Source: Maridesulfovibrio salexigens DSM 2638 (GTDB taxonomy: Bacteria > Desulfobacterota > Desulfovibrionia > Desulfovibrionales > Desulfovibrionaceae). Taken from it: a stretch of 64,000 bases of DNA. The translations under genes and the position numbers were made by a program. Below are positions 53,314-62,246 of this stretch, in pieces. The notes under the pieces are model-generated. The model saw nothing but the letters and a program-made list of their open reading frames with translations, did no database searches and was not told the origin of the DNA. The DNA lies in contig NC_012881.1 of assembly GCF_000023445.1 (NCBI RefSeq), positions 4,171,501-4,235,500 of the forward strand, written 5' to 3'. Position 1 is the stretch's first letter, and every line of letters begins with the position of its first letter.

Positions 53314-54981
53314 ATGAGAAGTAAAAAAATGACTGGAGGGCTGGAGAAAGCCCCGCACCGTTCCCTGCTTTACGCACTGGGCTTGTCCAAGGACGAAGTT
53401 AACCGTCCGCTGATCGGTATCTGTAACGCTGCCAACGAGATCATTCCCGGTCACGTACATCTGCACACCATCACCCGTGCTGTAAAAGACGGCGTGCGTC
53501 TAGCCGGCGGTGTGCCCATGGAATTTCCTGCCATCGGTGTCTGTGACGGTTTGGCCATGAACCACACGGGCATGCGTTATTCCCTGCCCAGCCGTGAAAT
53601 CATTGCCGACTCCATCGAGATCATGGCTACCGCACATCCTTTTGATGCTCTGGTACTCATCCCCAACTGCGATAAAATCGTACCCGGTATGCTCATGGCT
53701 GCCCTGCGCCTGAACATTCCGACCATCGTCATCAGCGGCGGTCCAATGCTCGCAGGTCGCAAAGACGGTAAAAAAGTCGACCTGATTACCGTATTCGAAG
53801 GTGTAGGTCAGGTTAAGACCGGAAACATGACCGAAGACGAACTTACCGTACTCGAACAGAGCGCCTGCCCCACTTGCGGTTCCTGTTCCGGTATGTTCAC
53901 TGCCAACTCCATGAACTGCCTTTCCGAAACCATCGGTCTGGCCCTTCCCGGTAACGGCACCATTCCCGCAGTCATGGCTGAACGCACCCGCCTTGCAAAA
54001 GCAGCTGGTTCCCAGATCATGACCCTGCTCGAAAAGGACATCAAACCGCGCGACATCGTTACTGAGAAAAGCCTCAAGAACGCGGTAACCATGGATATGG
54101 CTTTGGGCTGCTCCACCAACACCGTGCTGCACCTGCCCGCCATCTTCAATGAAGCAGGCCTCAAGCTGGACCTGACCGTATTTGATGAAATCAGCCGCAA
54201 CACCCCCAACCTCTGTAAGCTTTCCCCCGCCGGTCCCGATCACATCGAAGACCTTAACGCAGCGGGCGGCATTCAGGGCGTTATGGCAGAACTTTCCAAG
54301 ACCGGACGCATTGAGCTCGACCCGATGACTGTTACCGGTAAGACCGTTGGTGAGAACCTTAAGGAGCTCAACGCAGGAGTCAAAGACCACAAGATCGTAC
54401 GTCCGGTTGATGATCCTTACTCCACTGAAGGCGGTATCGCTGTTCTGTTCGGTAACATTGCTGAAGACGGCTGCGTAGTTAAGCAGTCTGCTGTGGCACC
54501 TGAAATGATGAAACGCACCTGCAACGCCAAAGTATTCAATTCCGAAGAAGAAGCTGTCGAAGCTATCCTCGGCAACCAGATCGTTAAGGGTGACGCCGTT
54601 GTAATCCTCTACGAAGGACCCAAAGGCGGACCCGGTATGCGCGAAATGCTGACCCCGACCTCCGCAATCGCAGGTATGGGACTCGGTGCAGACGTAGCCC
54701 TGATCACTGACGGACGTTTCTCCGGCGGTACCCGCGGCGCAGCTATCGGACACGTTTCCCCGGAAGCAGCTTCCGGCGGTGCTATCGGATTGGTCCAGAC
54801 AGGCGATGTAATTGAAATCGACATCCCCGGACGTTCCATCAACGTGAAGCTCGATGAAGCTGAAATGGAAAAACGCCGCGCTGAATTCAAACCCATTGAA
54901 AAAGAAATGCCCTCCGCATTTCTCAAGCGCTACAGCCAGAACGTAACTTCAGCATCAACTGGTGCTATTTATAAAAAATAG
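53314..54981 (+). CDS. ilvD: dihydroxy-acid dehydratase
   Basis: A 555-residue iron-sulfur dehydratase of valine/isoleucine synthesis (and pantothenate via ketoisovalerate). Cluster cysteines: one in GICNAAN (~C49), C119 in NCDKIVPGM and C191 in [10 protein letters not shown], the C-X2-C-X2-C surroundings typical of the family. C-terminal [21 protein letters not shown] is intact. GGAG precedes the ATG. It is followed by a terminator. Confidence 0.97.
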   Translation: MRSKKMTGGLEKAPHRSLLYALGLSKDEVNRPLIGICNAANEIIPGHVHLHTITRAVKDGVRLAGGVPMEFPAIGVCDGLAMNHTGMRYSLPSREIIADSIEIMATAHPFDALVLIPNCDKIVPGMLMAALRLNIPTIVISGGPMLAGRKDGKKVDLITVFEGVGQVKTGNMTEDELTVLEQSACPTCGSCSGMFTANSMNCLSETIGLALPGNGTIPAVMAERTRLAKAAGSQIMTLLEKDIKPRDIVTEKSLKNAVTMDMALGCSTNTVLHLPAIFNEAGLKLDLTVFDEISRNTPNLCKLSPAGPDHIEDLNAAGGIQGVMAELSKTGRIELDPMTVTGKTVGENLKELNAGVKDHKIVRPVDDPYSTEGGIAVLFGNIAEDGCVVKQSAVAPEMMKRTCNAKVFNSEEEAVEAILGNQIVKGDAVVILYEGPKGGPGMREMLTPTSAIAGMGLGADVALITDGRFSGGTRGAAIGHVSPEAASGGAIGLVQTGDVIEIDIPGRSINVKLDEAEMEKRRAEFKPIEKEMPSAFLKRYSQNVTSASTGAIYKK

Positions 54982-54999
54982 TTTCTTCAAAATACTAAA

Positions 55000-55041
55000 A
55001 TAAAAGTCCGCAACATCTATATGATATTGCGGACTTTTTTT
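55000..55041. terminator. terminator of ilvD (bidirectional)
   Basis: AAAAGTCCGCAA and TTGCGGACTTTT stem, followed by TTTT. It also faces the convergent epimerase gene. Confidence 0.93.
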
Positions 55042-55068
55042 ATTGATAATAAACTAACTGAGCAGCAT

Positions 55069-56025
55069 CTACTTAAATATAGATTCCAAATCCAAGGTCT
55101 TGAAATATTCAATAGTGCTGACCAATCCTTTTTCGAGCTGTATGGTCGGTTCCCAGCCGAGTTCTTTTGCGCGAGTAATATCAGGCTTGCGCTGCTTGGG
55201 ATCATCTCCGGGCAGAGGCTTGAAAATGAGTTCTGATTTTGATCCGGTAAGTTCGATCACTTTTTCAGCTAACTCGAGAATAGAAAATTCTGTCGGGTTA
55301 CCGAGGTTTACCGGTCCGGTAACTTCGTCCGGGGTATCCATCAGGGTCAAGAAACCCTCTATCATATCATCAACATAACAGAATGAACGGGTCTGTGATC
55401 CGTCGCCGTAAATGGTAATGGGATTTCCCAGAAGAGCCTGAGTTATGAAATTTGAAACCACGCGTCCGTCATTGGGATGCATCATGGGGCCATAAGTATT
55501 GAATATACGGGCTACTTTGATGTTCACTTTGTGCTGACGATAATAGTCGAAAAAAAGTGTTTCTGCGCAACGTTTTCCTTCATCGTAGCATGAACGGGGG
55601 CCAATGGGGTTTACACTGCCCACGTAGCTTTCCGGCTGGGGATGAACTTCAGGATCGCCGTAAACTTCGGATGTTGAAGCCTGAAAAATTTTAGCTCTGG
55701 TACGCTTGGCAAGGCCGAGCATGTTGATTGCCCCGTGTACGGAAGTTTTGGTAGTCTGCACCGGATCATGCTGATAATGGATAGGTGATGCTGGACAGGC
55801 CAGATTGTAGATTTCATCAATCTCAAGATAGAGCGGAAAAGTTACATCATGCCGGATTATCTCAAAATTAGGGTTACTCAAAAGATGAGTTACATTGGAT
55901 TTTGTCCCGGTAAAAAAATTATCCACGCAGATAACATCACACCCATCAGCAAGCAGCCGCTCACAAAGATGTGTTCCCAGAAATCCTGCTCCACCGGTTA
56001 CCAGAACCCTTTTCAGTAAGTGCAT
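55069..56025 (-). CDS. UDP-glucuronate decarboxylase-like SDR enzyme
   Basis: A 318-residue extended SDR. NAD-binding [28 protein letters not shown], catalytic S/T in [16 protein letters not shown] and YDEGKR (Y..K) are the signatures of UDP-xylose synthase (UXS). It would make UDP-xylose or a related nucleotide sugar for surface polysaccharide. AGGAG precedes the ATG. It is not in a visible polysaccharide cluster. Confidence 0.93.
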   Translation of the reverse strand: MHLLKRVLVTGGAGFLGTHLCERLLADGCDVICVDNFFTGTKSNVTHLLSNPNFEIIRHDVTFPLYLEIDEIYNLACPASPIHYQHDPVQTTKTSVHGAINMLGLAKRTRAKIFQASTSEVYGDPEVHPQPESYVGSVNPIGPRSCYDEGKRCAETLFFDYYRQHKVNIKVARIFNTYGPMMHPNDGRVVSNFITQALLGNPITIYGDGSQTRSFCYVDDMIEGFLTLMDTPDEVTGPVNLGNPTEFSILELAEKVIELTGSKSELIFKPLPGDDPKQRKPDITRAKELGWEPTIQLEKGLVSTIEYFKTLDLESIFK

Positions 56026-56249
56026 TTTTAAAACTCCTGAATATTCAATTTACCCGCATTCCCTATCTCATTCTCTTCGTTATATAAATCAACTGGGAAC
56101 TGAAAGCTACCCGATCATTTATGCACAAATTTATGCTTTAAGTCTGCTGTTTTAAAAATAGACAATATCCAAAGCAAATTATAGGTTAAACCCGCAAAAA
56201 CAGTCAGGGAAATGATTTACATATTTTCGTAAAGACAGGGGGAAGTGTT

Positions 56250-57353
56250 ATGTCCAAAGTATATTTCTGGAATTTGCGTACTACCCGCAAATCTCCGCAT
56301 GCTTTGAAGATGAAAAAACTGCTCAAGCAGTCCGGTCTGAATGCTATTATTGATCCGGGCAACCTTGTTGCTCTGAAAGTACATTTCGGCGAAAGCGGAA
56401 ACACCGGGTATCTTAATGCCCTCAATCTGCGTCCTATCGTAGATTTCCTGAAAAAAGCCGGAGCCAAACCTTATTTCACAGACACCAGTACACTATATGT
56501 AGGTGAGCGCGGAGAATCAGTTTCCCACGGCCTGCTGGCAGCGCGTCACGGTTATGATCCAAATGTCATAGGTGCTCCGGTCATGTTTGCAGACGGCTTG
56601 CGTGGTGAATATGAAACTACCATCCCCTATGACGGCAAATATATATCTGAAGCCCATATAGGCGGCATGTTCATGGAAACGGACATGATGGTTACACTTA
56701 ACCACGTCAAAGGGCACGGTTTGGCAGGCTACGGCGGAGCCATTAAAAATATTGGTATGGGCTGCGCTTCAAAGAAAGGTAAAATGCACATCCACGTTTC
56801 CACCGCTCCGCACCTTCATCCTGAAAAATGTACCGGTTGCGGTGTCTGTATAACCGAATGTGCTGCTAAAGCACTCGATCTTGACGATGATGGCAAGATC
56901 ATAATGGGTGGAAAATGCACAGGCTGCGGTCGCTGCTTCCTTTCCTGTCGCTATGGTGCAATATCCATCGACTGGAAAAGCGACGTTGAAGTATTCACCA
57001 AACGACTGATTGAATACAACAAAGCCATTCTGGACCATCTCAAACGTCCTGCCATGCACATCAACTTTCTTATGAACATCACTCCGGACTGTGATTGCCA
57101 CGGATATAGTGATGCACCAGTCTGTCCGGATCTAGGAGTCATGATCTCATCCGACCCTGTTGCTGTCGATCAGGCGGCTCTTGATATGATTAATGCTGCG
57201 CCGCCGCTCTATCCCAGCAGATTACCTGACGGTCTGAGTCAAGGTGATGACAAATTCAAAGCCCTCGCACCGGATACACCTGATTCATTCGGACTCAGAT
57301 ATGCTGAAGAAATCGGTTTGGGTTCAAGGAACTACAAGCTGGTGACTATTTAG
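56250..57353 (+). CDS. DUF362 protein with two 4Fe-4S motifs
   Basis: A 367-residue protein with DUF362 flanking sequences (VALKVHFGESGNTGYL, VTLNHVKGHGLAGYGGAIKNIGMG) and an inserted ferredoxin part (about 190-230: CTGCGVCITECA and CTGCGRCFLSC). A further CDCHGYSDAPVCPDLG stretch may bind metal. The family occurs in anaerobes with unclear electron-transfer roles. GGGGGAAG precedes the ATG. Monocistronic with terminator. Confidence 0.9.
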   Translation: MSKVYFWNLRTTRKSPHALKMKKLLKQSGLNAIIDPGNLVALKVHFGESGNTGYLNALNLRPIVDFLKKAGAKPYFTDTSTLYVGERGESVSHGLLAARHGYDPNVIGAPVMFADGLRGEYETTIPYDGKYISEAHIGGMFMETDMMVTLNHVKGHGLAGYGGAIKNIGMGCASKKGKMHIHVSTAPHLHPEKCTGCGVCITECAAKALDLDDDGKIIMGGKCTGCGRCFLSCRYGAISIDWKSDVEVFTKRLIEYNKAILDHLKRPAMHINFLMNITPDCDCHGYSDAPVCPDLGVMISSDPVAVDQAALDMINAAPPLYPSRLPDGLSQGDDKFKALAPDTPDSFGLRYAEEIGLGSRNYKLVTI

Positions 57354-57376
57354 CTTAAATAACGTGTTCAAAAACA

Positions 57377-57416
57377 TAGGGCGCAGTATCTTAATTGATA
57401 CTGCGCCCTTTTGTTT
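57377..57416 (+). terminator. terminator of DUF362 gene
   Basis: AGGGCGCAGTATC and GATACTGCGCCCT form a 13-bp stem, followed by TTTGTTTT. Confidence 0.95.
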
Positions 57417-57659
57417 TGAACAATTTATGGCTACTAATTGTTTATAACTAATACCTATATTTCAATAAGTTAGTTTAGTTGTGTACAAAACGAAACATCA
57501 TAATTTACCATCATTATCTTATGTTCTTACAGCGGTATCCCAATGGTAACTTTCGTTAAGAACATAGTTCAGGTTCTTTTTGCGCCTTTACTGCTCCTTG
57601 TAGGCAGCAAAACTAATGTTTTGAACATTTTTAGACTACAAATTGTTTACAACTAATCC
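57412..57659. repeat. imperfect direct repeat at the end of the HAD gene
   Basis: The ~43 bases at 57412-57455 closely resemble 57618-57659, which includes the last codons and stop of the HAD gene (shared TGTTTTGAACA and AATTGTTTA-AACTAAT). The 200 bases between are AT-rich, with no gene and no clear terminator on the minus strand. It looks like a decayed tail duplication. Confidence 0.45.
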
Positions 57660-58313
57660 TTCTTTTTCAAGTAGTTGAATAAGTTCTGCACAATTTACAG
57701 CTACGAAATCTGGTTCAGCCTGCTGAAGTTCTTCTACGGACATCCGACCTGTTGCTACTCCGGCGGTCATGGAACCTGCCCTTTTTCCGGTTTCTATATC
57801 CATAGGATGATCACCGACCATTAGTGTATTTTCCGGTGACACCCCAATTACTTCAAGTGCCTTGAATAAATGTTCCGGGTGAGGTTTTACGTTTTGAACA
57901 TCTTCGCGGGAGAGAAAACATCCTGAGAGTTTATTGATTTCAGGCACCAGCTCCCGCACCGCCGAAGCTGTATTGCGAGTAATGATTCCGGTTTTGATTC
58001 CTGAATTACGCAAACCGTTCAGCATATCACAGGTAAAGGGAAACAGCTTGCCATTACGGGCAGCTTCAACTTCCATACTGATGATTAAAAAACGGCAGCG
58101 GGTATGGAATTCCTTACCAAGCTCAGGATCTTCCTCGGCCAGGCAGTCTGCTATAAAATCCACCCATTCAAGAGCAGGAACATCTTTTTCCGGTAAAGGC
58201 TCAAGAAATGCACTACCCAAAGCCTTGAGTCTCTTTTTCATCTCATCAAAATCAATGGTCAATTCGGCCAGTGTTCCATCGAAATCAAATATTATTGCTT
58301 CTATTGTTTTCAT
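57636..58313 (-). CDS. HAD-family phosphatase, phosphoglycolate phosphatase-like
   Basis: A 225-residue haloacid dehalogenase-type hydrolase: motif I DFDGTLAEL (nucleophile D and acid D), motif II IITRN, motif III lysine in VKPHPE and motif IV VGDHPMDIETGKRAG. A helical cap of about 80 residues follows motif I. A phosphoglycolate-like substrate is plausible. It is divergent from a flavoprotein gene with a short gap. Confidence 0.91.
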   Translation of the reverse strand: MKTIEAIIFDFDGTLAELTIDFDEMKKRLKALGSAFLEPLPEKDVPALEWVDFIADCLAEEDPELGKEFHTRCRFLIISMEVEAARNGKLFPFTCDMLNGLRNSGIKTGIITRNTASAVRELVPEINKLSGCFLSREDVQNVKPHPEHLFKALEVIGVSPENTLMVGDHPMDIETGKRAGSMTAGVATGRMSVEELQQAEPDFVAVNCAELIQLLEKEGLVVNNL

Positions 58314-58424
58314 ATTCCGGTAAGTTTTGTACGGTCTTGCTTGCCCAAGTGCTCGCTAGGCGATATAAAATCACAACTTAATCAAGCAGATATTCCGGTT
58401 GTGAACATATTTTCAGGAGTCAAA

Positions 58425-59567
58425 GTGTCCGGTAAATTCGATGTCATAATTGCAGGGGCAGGTCCCACAGGCTCTACAGCCGCAACCATCCTTGCAGGTA
58501 AAGGTTTTAAAGTAGCGCTGATTGATAAGGCCGAGTTCCCCAGAAAAAAACTCTGCGGCGGTCTTCTTACCTACAAGGCTACTGAAGTATTAAATAAAAT
58601 TTTCGGCTGTGATGTGGATTGCCTTAAAAAACAAGGTATCATCAATTTTGAATCGCCCGAATATTCCATCAATTACCGTGACTACAACATCCGTGATGCT
58701 GAATCATCCATACCCTTCCGCTTTGTGGATCGGATAGATTTTGATTACTTCCTTCTGCAAAAAGCCGCAAATGCCGGAGCGCAAATATTCACCGGTGAAG
58801 AAATCAAAGAATGCAACTATCAGGATGCTGAAATTAAAACCGCATCAAACCGGATTTTTAAAGGAAAATACCTGATCGGTGCAGACGGTGTACATTCAAC
58901 CATCCGCCGTTCAGTTCCTTATGATAAGAAAAAATGGCGCGATGACATGGCTGCGACCATTGAAATAATTTTTGATAAAAAAGATTTTCCGCGCGAAGTG
59001 GCCAAGCCGGAACTCTATATCGGTCATCTCAGAGCCGGATATATCTGGGTTTTCCCTGCTAAAGGTAAAGTAGTAACCGGCATTGGAGCACTTACCCGCT
59101 GCACTACTGATTTTAAGAAAACCTACATGGATTTCCTGCGTTCACAAGGCATTGCCAATCCCGAATCCATGCACATGCAGGGCTATCCACTCCCTTATGG
59201 AAACTTCATGGAAAATCCCTGCTTCGGACGCACTCTCCTTGCCGGAGATGCAGCAGGTCTGGTCGAACCGCTCTTTGGTGAAGGAATTTTCTATGCCTTG
59301 CAGACCGGACGCTACGCAGCAGAATCAATAGCCCGCGGAATCACCGAAAATAAAAGCCCGGACAAGTTCTATCTCGAACGTCTGGAAAAATATGTATTCC
59401 CCGAACTGCGCTACTCTAACCGCTTACGCTGGACCCTGTTCTATTCCCAGCCGTTATTAAAGCACATGTCGTTTAAAATGATGTTTAAATCCATGCCCAG
59501 AATACTGGCCGACATGGTTCACGGCGTGAGGTCGTATAAATTTTTATTGAAGAAAGAATGGGATTAA
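58425..59567 (+). CDS. geranylgeranyl reductase-family flavoprotein
   Basis: A 380-residue FAD enzyme: GxGxxG start DVIIAGAGPTGSTAATIL, KLCGGLLTYKA motif, GADGVHSTIRR, and FAD-binding LLAGDAAGLVEPLFGEGI. The family reduces isoprenoid chains or related lipids. The start is GTG 58425 with AGGAG 5 bases upstream; the open frame reaches back to a TTG at 58341, which lacks a site. A C-terminal hydrophobic tail may associate with membrane. Confidence 0.9.
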   Translation: MSGKFDVIIAGAGPTGSTAATILAGKGFKVALIDKAEFPRKKLCGGLLTYKATEVLNKIFGCDVDCLKKQGIINFESPEYSINYRDYNIRDAESSIPFRFVDRIDFDYFLLQKAANAGAQIFTGEEIKECNYQDAEIKTASNRIFKGKYLIGADGVHSTIRRSVPYDKKKWRDDMAATIEIIFDKKDFPREVAKPELYIGHLRAGYIWVFPAKGKVVTGIGALTRCTTDFKKTYMDFLRSQGIANPESMHMQGYPLPYGNFMENPCFGRTLLAGDAAGLVEPLFGEGIFYALQTGRYAAESIARGITENKSPDKFYLERLEKYVFPELRYSNRLRWTLFYSQPLLKHMSFKMMFKSMPRILADMVHGVRSYKFLLKKEWD

Positions 59568-59606
59568 AAAAAAAGGGGTGATGTTCATAAACATCACCCC
59601 TTTTTA
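59566..59606. terminator. bidirectional terminator
   Basis: AAAAAGGGGTGATGTT and ACATCACCCCTTTTT form a ~15-bp stem. It separates the convergent flavoprotein and permease genes. Confidence 0.95.
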
Positions 59607-59609
59607 ATT

Positions 59610-60488
59610 CTATGATTTAATCTGCGACAGCAACATACCTGACAGCATCAATCCACACCCTATCAAACCTTGCGTGGTCAATATCTCTCCGAGCAACAGC
59701 CATCCGGCAAGTGCTGCAAATACTGACTCAAGGCTGAGAATAATCGCCGCGTGAGCAGGCTTGGCTTCCTGCTGCGCCACAACCTGCAAAGTATAGGCTA
59801 CGCCGACAGACATCAGTCCACCGTAAAGAATGGGCACAATTCCGGCCCAGATTCCGGCAAAAGTCATTGTCTCAAAAGAAAAGGCACCTATAAAACTGAA
59901 CACTGAACAAACTACAAACTGCCCTGCTGCGAATTTGACCGGATCAATTTTGCTGGACAGCAGGGAAATAACAACTACATGTCCTGCAAAAAATACCGCG
60001 CAGATAAGGACAAGCAGGTCGCCCATTTCAATATGAAAGCCTTCGTTAACGGAAAGCAGATACATACCGATTACCGCCAAAACTGCACCGATCCAAGTAG
60101 GTAATCCGGTTTTCTGCTTGAAGAACAATCCCATAATAGGAACAAATACAACGTATAGTCCGGTGATGAACCCTGCATTTCCTGCTGTTGTATAAACAAG
60201 TCCCCACTGCTGAAAAGTAGCTCCTAAAAAGAGTGCGCCCCCGGCAATTAAACTGCCCTTAATGAAGCTCCCCTTATCCACTTCCCGATAAGTACCGTCT
60301 TTCTTCTTTTCGCTGTCTATACGCTGAATGAGCGGAATAAGCGCAGCTGCGCCAAGTGCAAAACGGACCGCATTGAAAGTAAGCGGTCCCATGTAATCCA
60401 TACCCACCCGCTGGGCCACAAATGCGGCACCCCAGATAATGGCTGTGATAAGCAGTAAAATATCAGCTTTAAAACTTTTGGTGTTCAT
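59610..60488 (-). CDS. DMT-superfamily permease (EamA domains)
   Basis: A 292-residue inner-membrane protein with ten hydrophobic segments in two EamA repeats. Seen: FVAQRVGMDYMGPLTFNAVRFALGA and the late LSLESVFAALAGWLLLGE motif. Probably exports a metabolite; the substrate is unknown. AGGTC lies 6 bases before the ATG. Repeat copy E lies directly upstream. Confidence 0.92.
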   Translation of the reverse strand: MNTKSFKADILLLITAIIWGAAFVAQRVGMDYMGPLTFNAVRFALGAAALIPLIQRIDSEKKKDGTYREVDKGSFIKGSLIAGGALFLGATFQQWGLVYTTAGNAGFITGLYVVFVPIMGLFFKQKTGLPTWIGAVLAVIGMYLLSVNEGFHIEMGDLLVLICAVFFAGHVVVISLLSSKIDPVKFAAGQFVVCSVFSFIGAFSFETMTFAGIWAGIVPILYGGLMSVGVAYTLQVVAQQEAKPAHAAIILSLESVFAALAGWLLLGEILTTQGLIGCGLMLSGMLLSQIKS

Positions 60489-60498
60489 AAGATGACCT

Positions 60499-60580
60499 GA
60501 TGCGCTGCGCGCTTTTGACGGGTGATTTCGCCTCCGGCGGCCAAAGGACCAAGGCCCCTTGGAATCCCGAATAGTTTTCG
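60499..60580 (-). repeat. dispersed intergenic palindromic repeat, copy E
   Basis: On the minus strand: ATTCCAAGGGGCC hairpin part, GGCCGCCGGAGGC, GAAATCACC, then AAAAGCGCGCAGCGCATCA, ending 10 bases before the DMT permease start. The right end matches copies B and D. Confidence 0.75.
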
Positions 60581-60660
60581 TGAATGATTGTGGAAAAGTT
60601 GAAATATATTCGCAAGAAATGCGAACAAGGAGAATGACTGTAACTGCCTGTAACAGTCAA

Positions 60661-60700
60661 TAAAAAAATCCGGCAGAAGGTTTTCCTTCTACCGGATTAT
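60661..60700 (-). terminator. terminator of DUF39 gene
   Basis: On the minus strand AATCCGGTAGAAGG and CCTTCTGCCGGATT (one mismatch) with an AAAA loop, followed by TTTTT. Confidence 0.93.
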
Positions 60701-60723
60701 AATTTTCTATTGCCAGAGGTAAT

Positions 60724-61899
60724 CTAGTCAGATTCAATCTCTTCCACTGGCTCAGTCAACAGGAATTCACCCTTCTGAATCCAGTCCTTGAGCTTGTCAG
60801 CGATTTCAAGGGAAATGGAATGACTGGTCAACGGAACGGTGGGGATATCCTTACCGTTCAGGCTGATTGATCCGGACTTGAGTTCCTTCATGGTTACGTG
60901 GGCAAGGATGTTTCCTACGCCGTTGGGGTAATCGTAACCGTAGTCCTTTACGGGCATCTGGATATCTTCATCGGAAACACCGGTATACCAGGCCATGTCC
61001 TCGTTGAGGATGGGGATGGGGATACCTACGCCGATAGAAGCTGTGCAGCCGTAACCGGGGAAACTCAGACCGCGGAAATAGCGGGAATCCATTTCAGTTA
61101 CATTGCTGGACTTAAGCATAAGCGTACCGGAAGGGGTCAGCGGGATGCCGCGCTCATTACGCTGCGGGGTTTTCACATGCTGGGTTCCGGCTCCGATAAC
61201 GTAACCTTTAGCACCGGCAAGGAAAATGCGTGTACCCATACCGATAGTCTTCAGGTACGGATCATTGAAAAGCGGGGAAAGCTGTCCGGCAGTGGCAAAG
61301 TTAACATTGCGCTGGTTTGGCTTAAGCGGTCCCATGTAAGTGTAGACGGTCCTGCTGGTCATGTTCACCGCGGCATTGTAGTTCTGGTAGCAGTTGCGCG
61401 GGTTAAGGATGGATACGTCCTTGAGGTCCTTGAGGGAAACGTCTTTTTCAATCTCACGGCGCGGGTAACAGTCAGTACCGTATGCCTTAGCTTTAAGACG
61501 AACAGTTTTACCGGCAATGAGATCTTCGATTACATGCCCTCCACCGTAAGCAAAGCGTCCGGGATGAACCTTGTTCAAGGGATCATCGTCAGAAGGCTCT
61601 GTGACGCCTATATAGGAGTCTACAGCGGCCAATCCTGCATAACAGGGGACGTTGTTCAGCCAGACCTCGGAAGTCTTGATAAGCGGCGGAACCTGCCCGA
61701 TGTTGAAAAACATGCCGGAAGAGCACATAGGGGAAAAAGTCCCGGTGGTAACTACATCTATCTCTTTGGCTGCTTCAACCTTGCCTTTAGAACGGACGAT
61801 TTCGACCATTTCTTCAGCATTGACGACTACAGCCTTACCTTTCTTAATTCGTTCGTTGATTTCACTGATTGTCTTATTGACTTCAAAGGTGGTGGCCAT
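60724..61899 (-). CDS. DUF39 homocysteine biosynthesis protein
   Basis: A 391-residue protein of the HcyBio/DUF39 family, which in methanogens and some Desulfovibrio takes part in making homocysteine from aspartate semialdehyde and sulfide. Conserved-looking cysteines are C59 (FSPMCSSGMFF), C86 (NNVPCYAGLAAVDSYIG) and C144 (GTDCYPRRE). No CBS or NIL/ferredoxin domain is attached. ATG 61899 has GGAG 8 bases upstream; the frame stays open to 61998 without need. Monocistronic, with its own terminator. Confidence 0.9.
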   Translation of the reverse strand: MATTFEVNKTISEINERIKKGKAVVVNAEEMVEIVRSKGKVEAAKEIDVVTTGTFSPMCSSGMFFNIGQVPPLIKTSEVWLNNVPCYAGLAAVDSYIGVTEPSDDDPLNKVHPGRFAYGGGHVIEDLIAGKTVRLKAKAYGTDCYPRREIEKDVSLKDLKDVSILNPRNCYQNYNAAVNMTSRTVYTYMGPLKPNQRNVNFATAGQLSPLFNDPYLKTIGMGTRIFLAGAKGYVIGAGTQHVKTPQRNERGIPLTPSGTLMLKSSNVTEMDSRYFRGLSFPGYGCTASIGVGIPIPILNEDMAWYTGVSDEDIQMPVKDYGYDYPNGVGNILAHVTMKELKSGSISLNGKDIPTVPLTSHSISLEIADKLKDWIQKGEFLLTEPVEEIESD

Positions 61900-62246
61900 T
61901 GGAAAGACTCCGTTTGGAATTTGGTTACTGGCTGGCCTGACAAAGTTTTCCACAATACGTTCAAAAATGATTTTTCCGGGCAGGGACGCCCTGTGCATTT
62001 GAGTGTAAAGTCAGACCAGCAAAGATTGTGGCTTAAATAGCCTCTGATTGCAATTTTATTTTTTTCAGGGGGTAGATATTATTTCGCTTGATAAAAACGT
62101 TTTAAGGGCGAATATGCCTTGGCTTAAGCTATATAATAATGTATAAGAACGTGTGGTTGCGGGGGTTGAGAAAATTCGGATTTTTTACATTTTTTTTTAT
62201 TTTTATTTCAACAACTTAGAACACCCCTAAAAAATATAATATTCAC
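61900..62246. other. 347-base region upstream of dnaA
   Basis: Holds divergent promoters of the DUF39 gene and dnaA. A T-rich stretch (62180-62212) could unwind easily. I find no TTATCCACA-type DnaA box on either strand here, so this part is not an obvious oriC. No gene. Confidence 0.5.

Noticed and set aside
53500-54753. Long open frame opposite ilvD
   Set aside because: Shadow of ilvD; Gly/His/Val-rich composition with no family resemblance and no ribosome site.
61900-62246. oriC next to dnaA
   Set aside because: Only a T-rich tract is present; no DnaA-box cluster is visible, so calling an origin is not justified.
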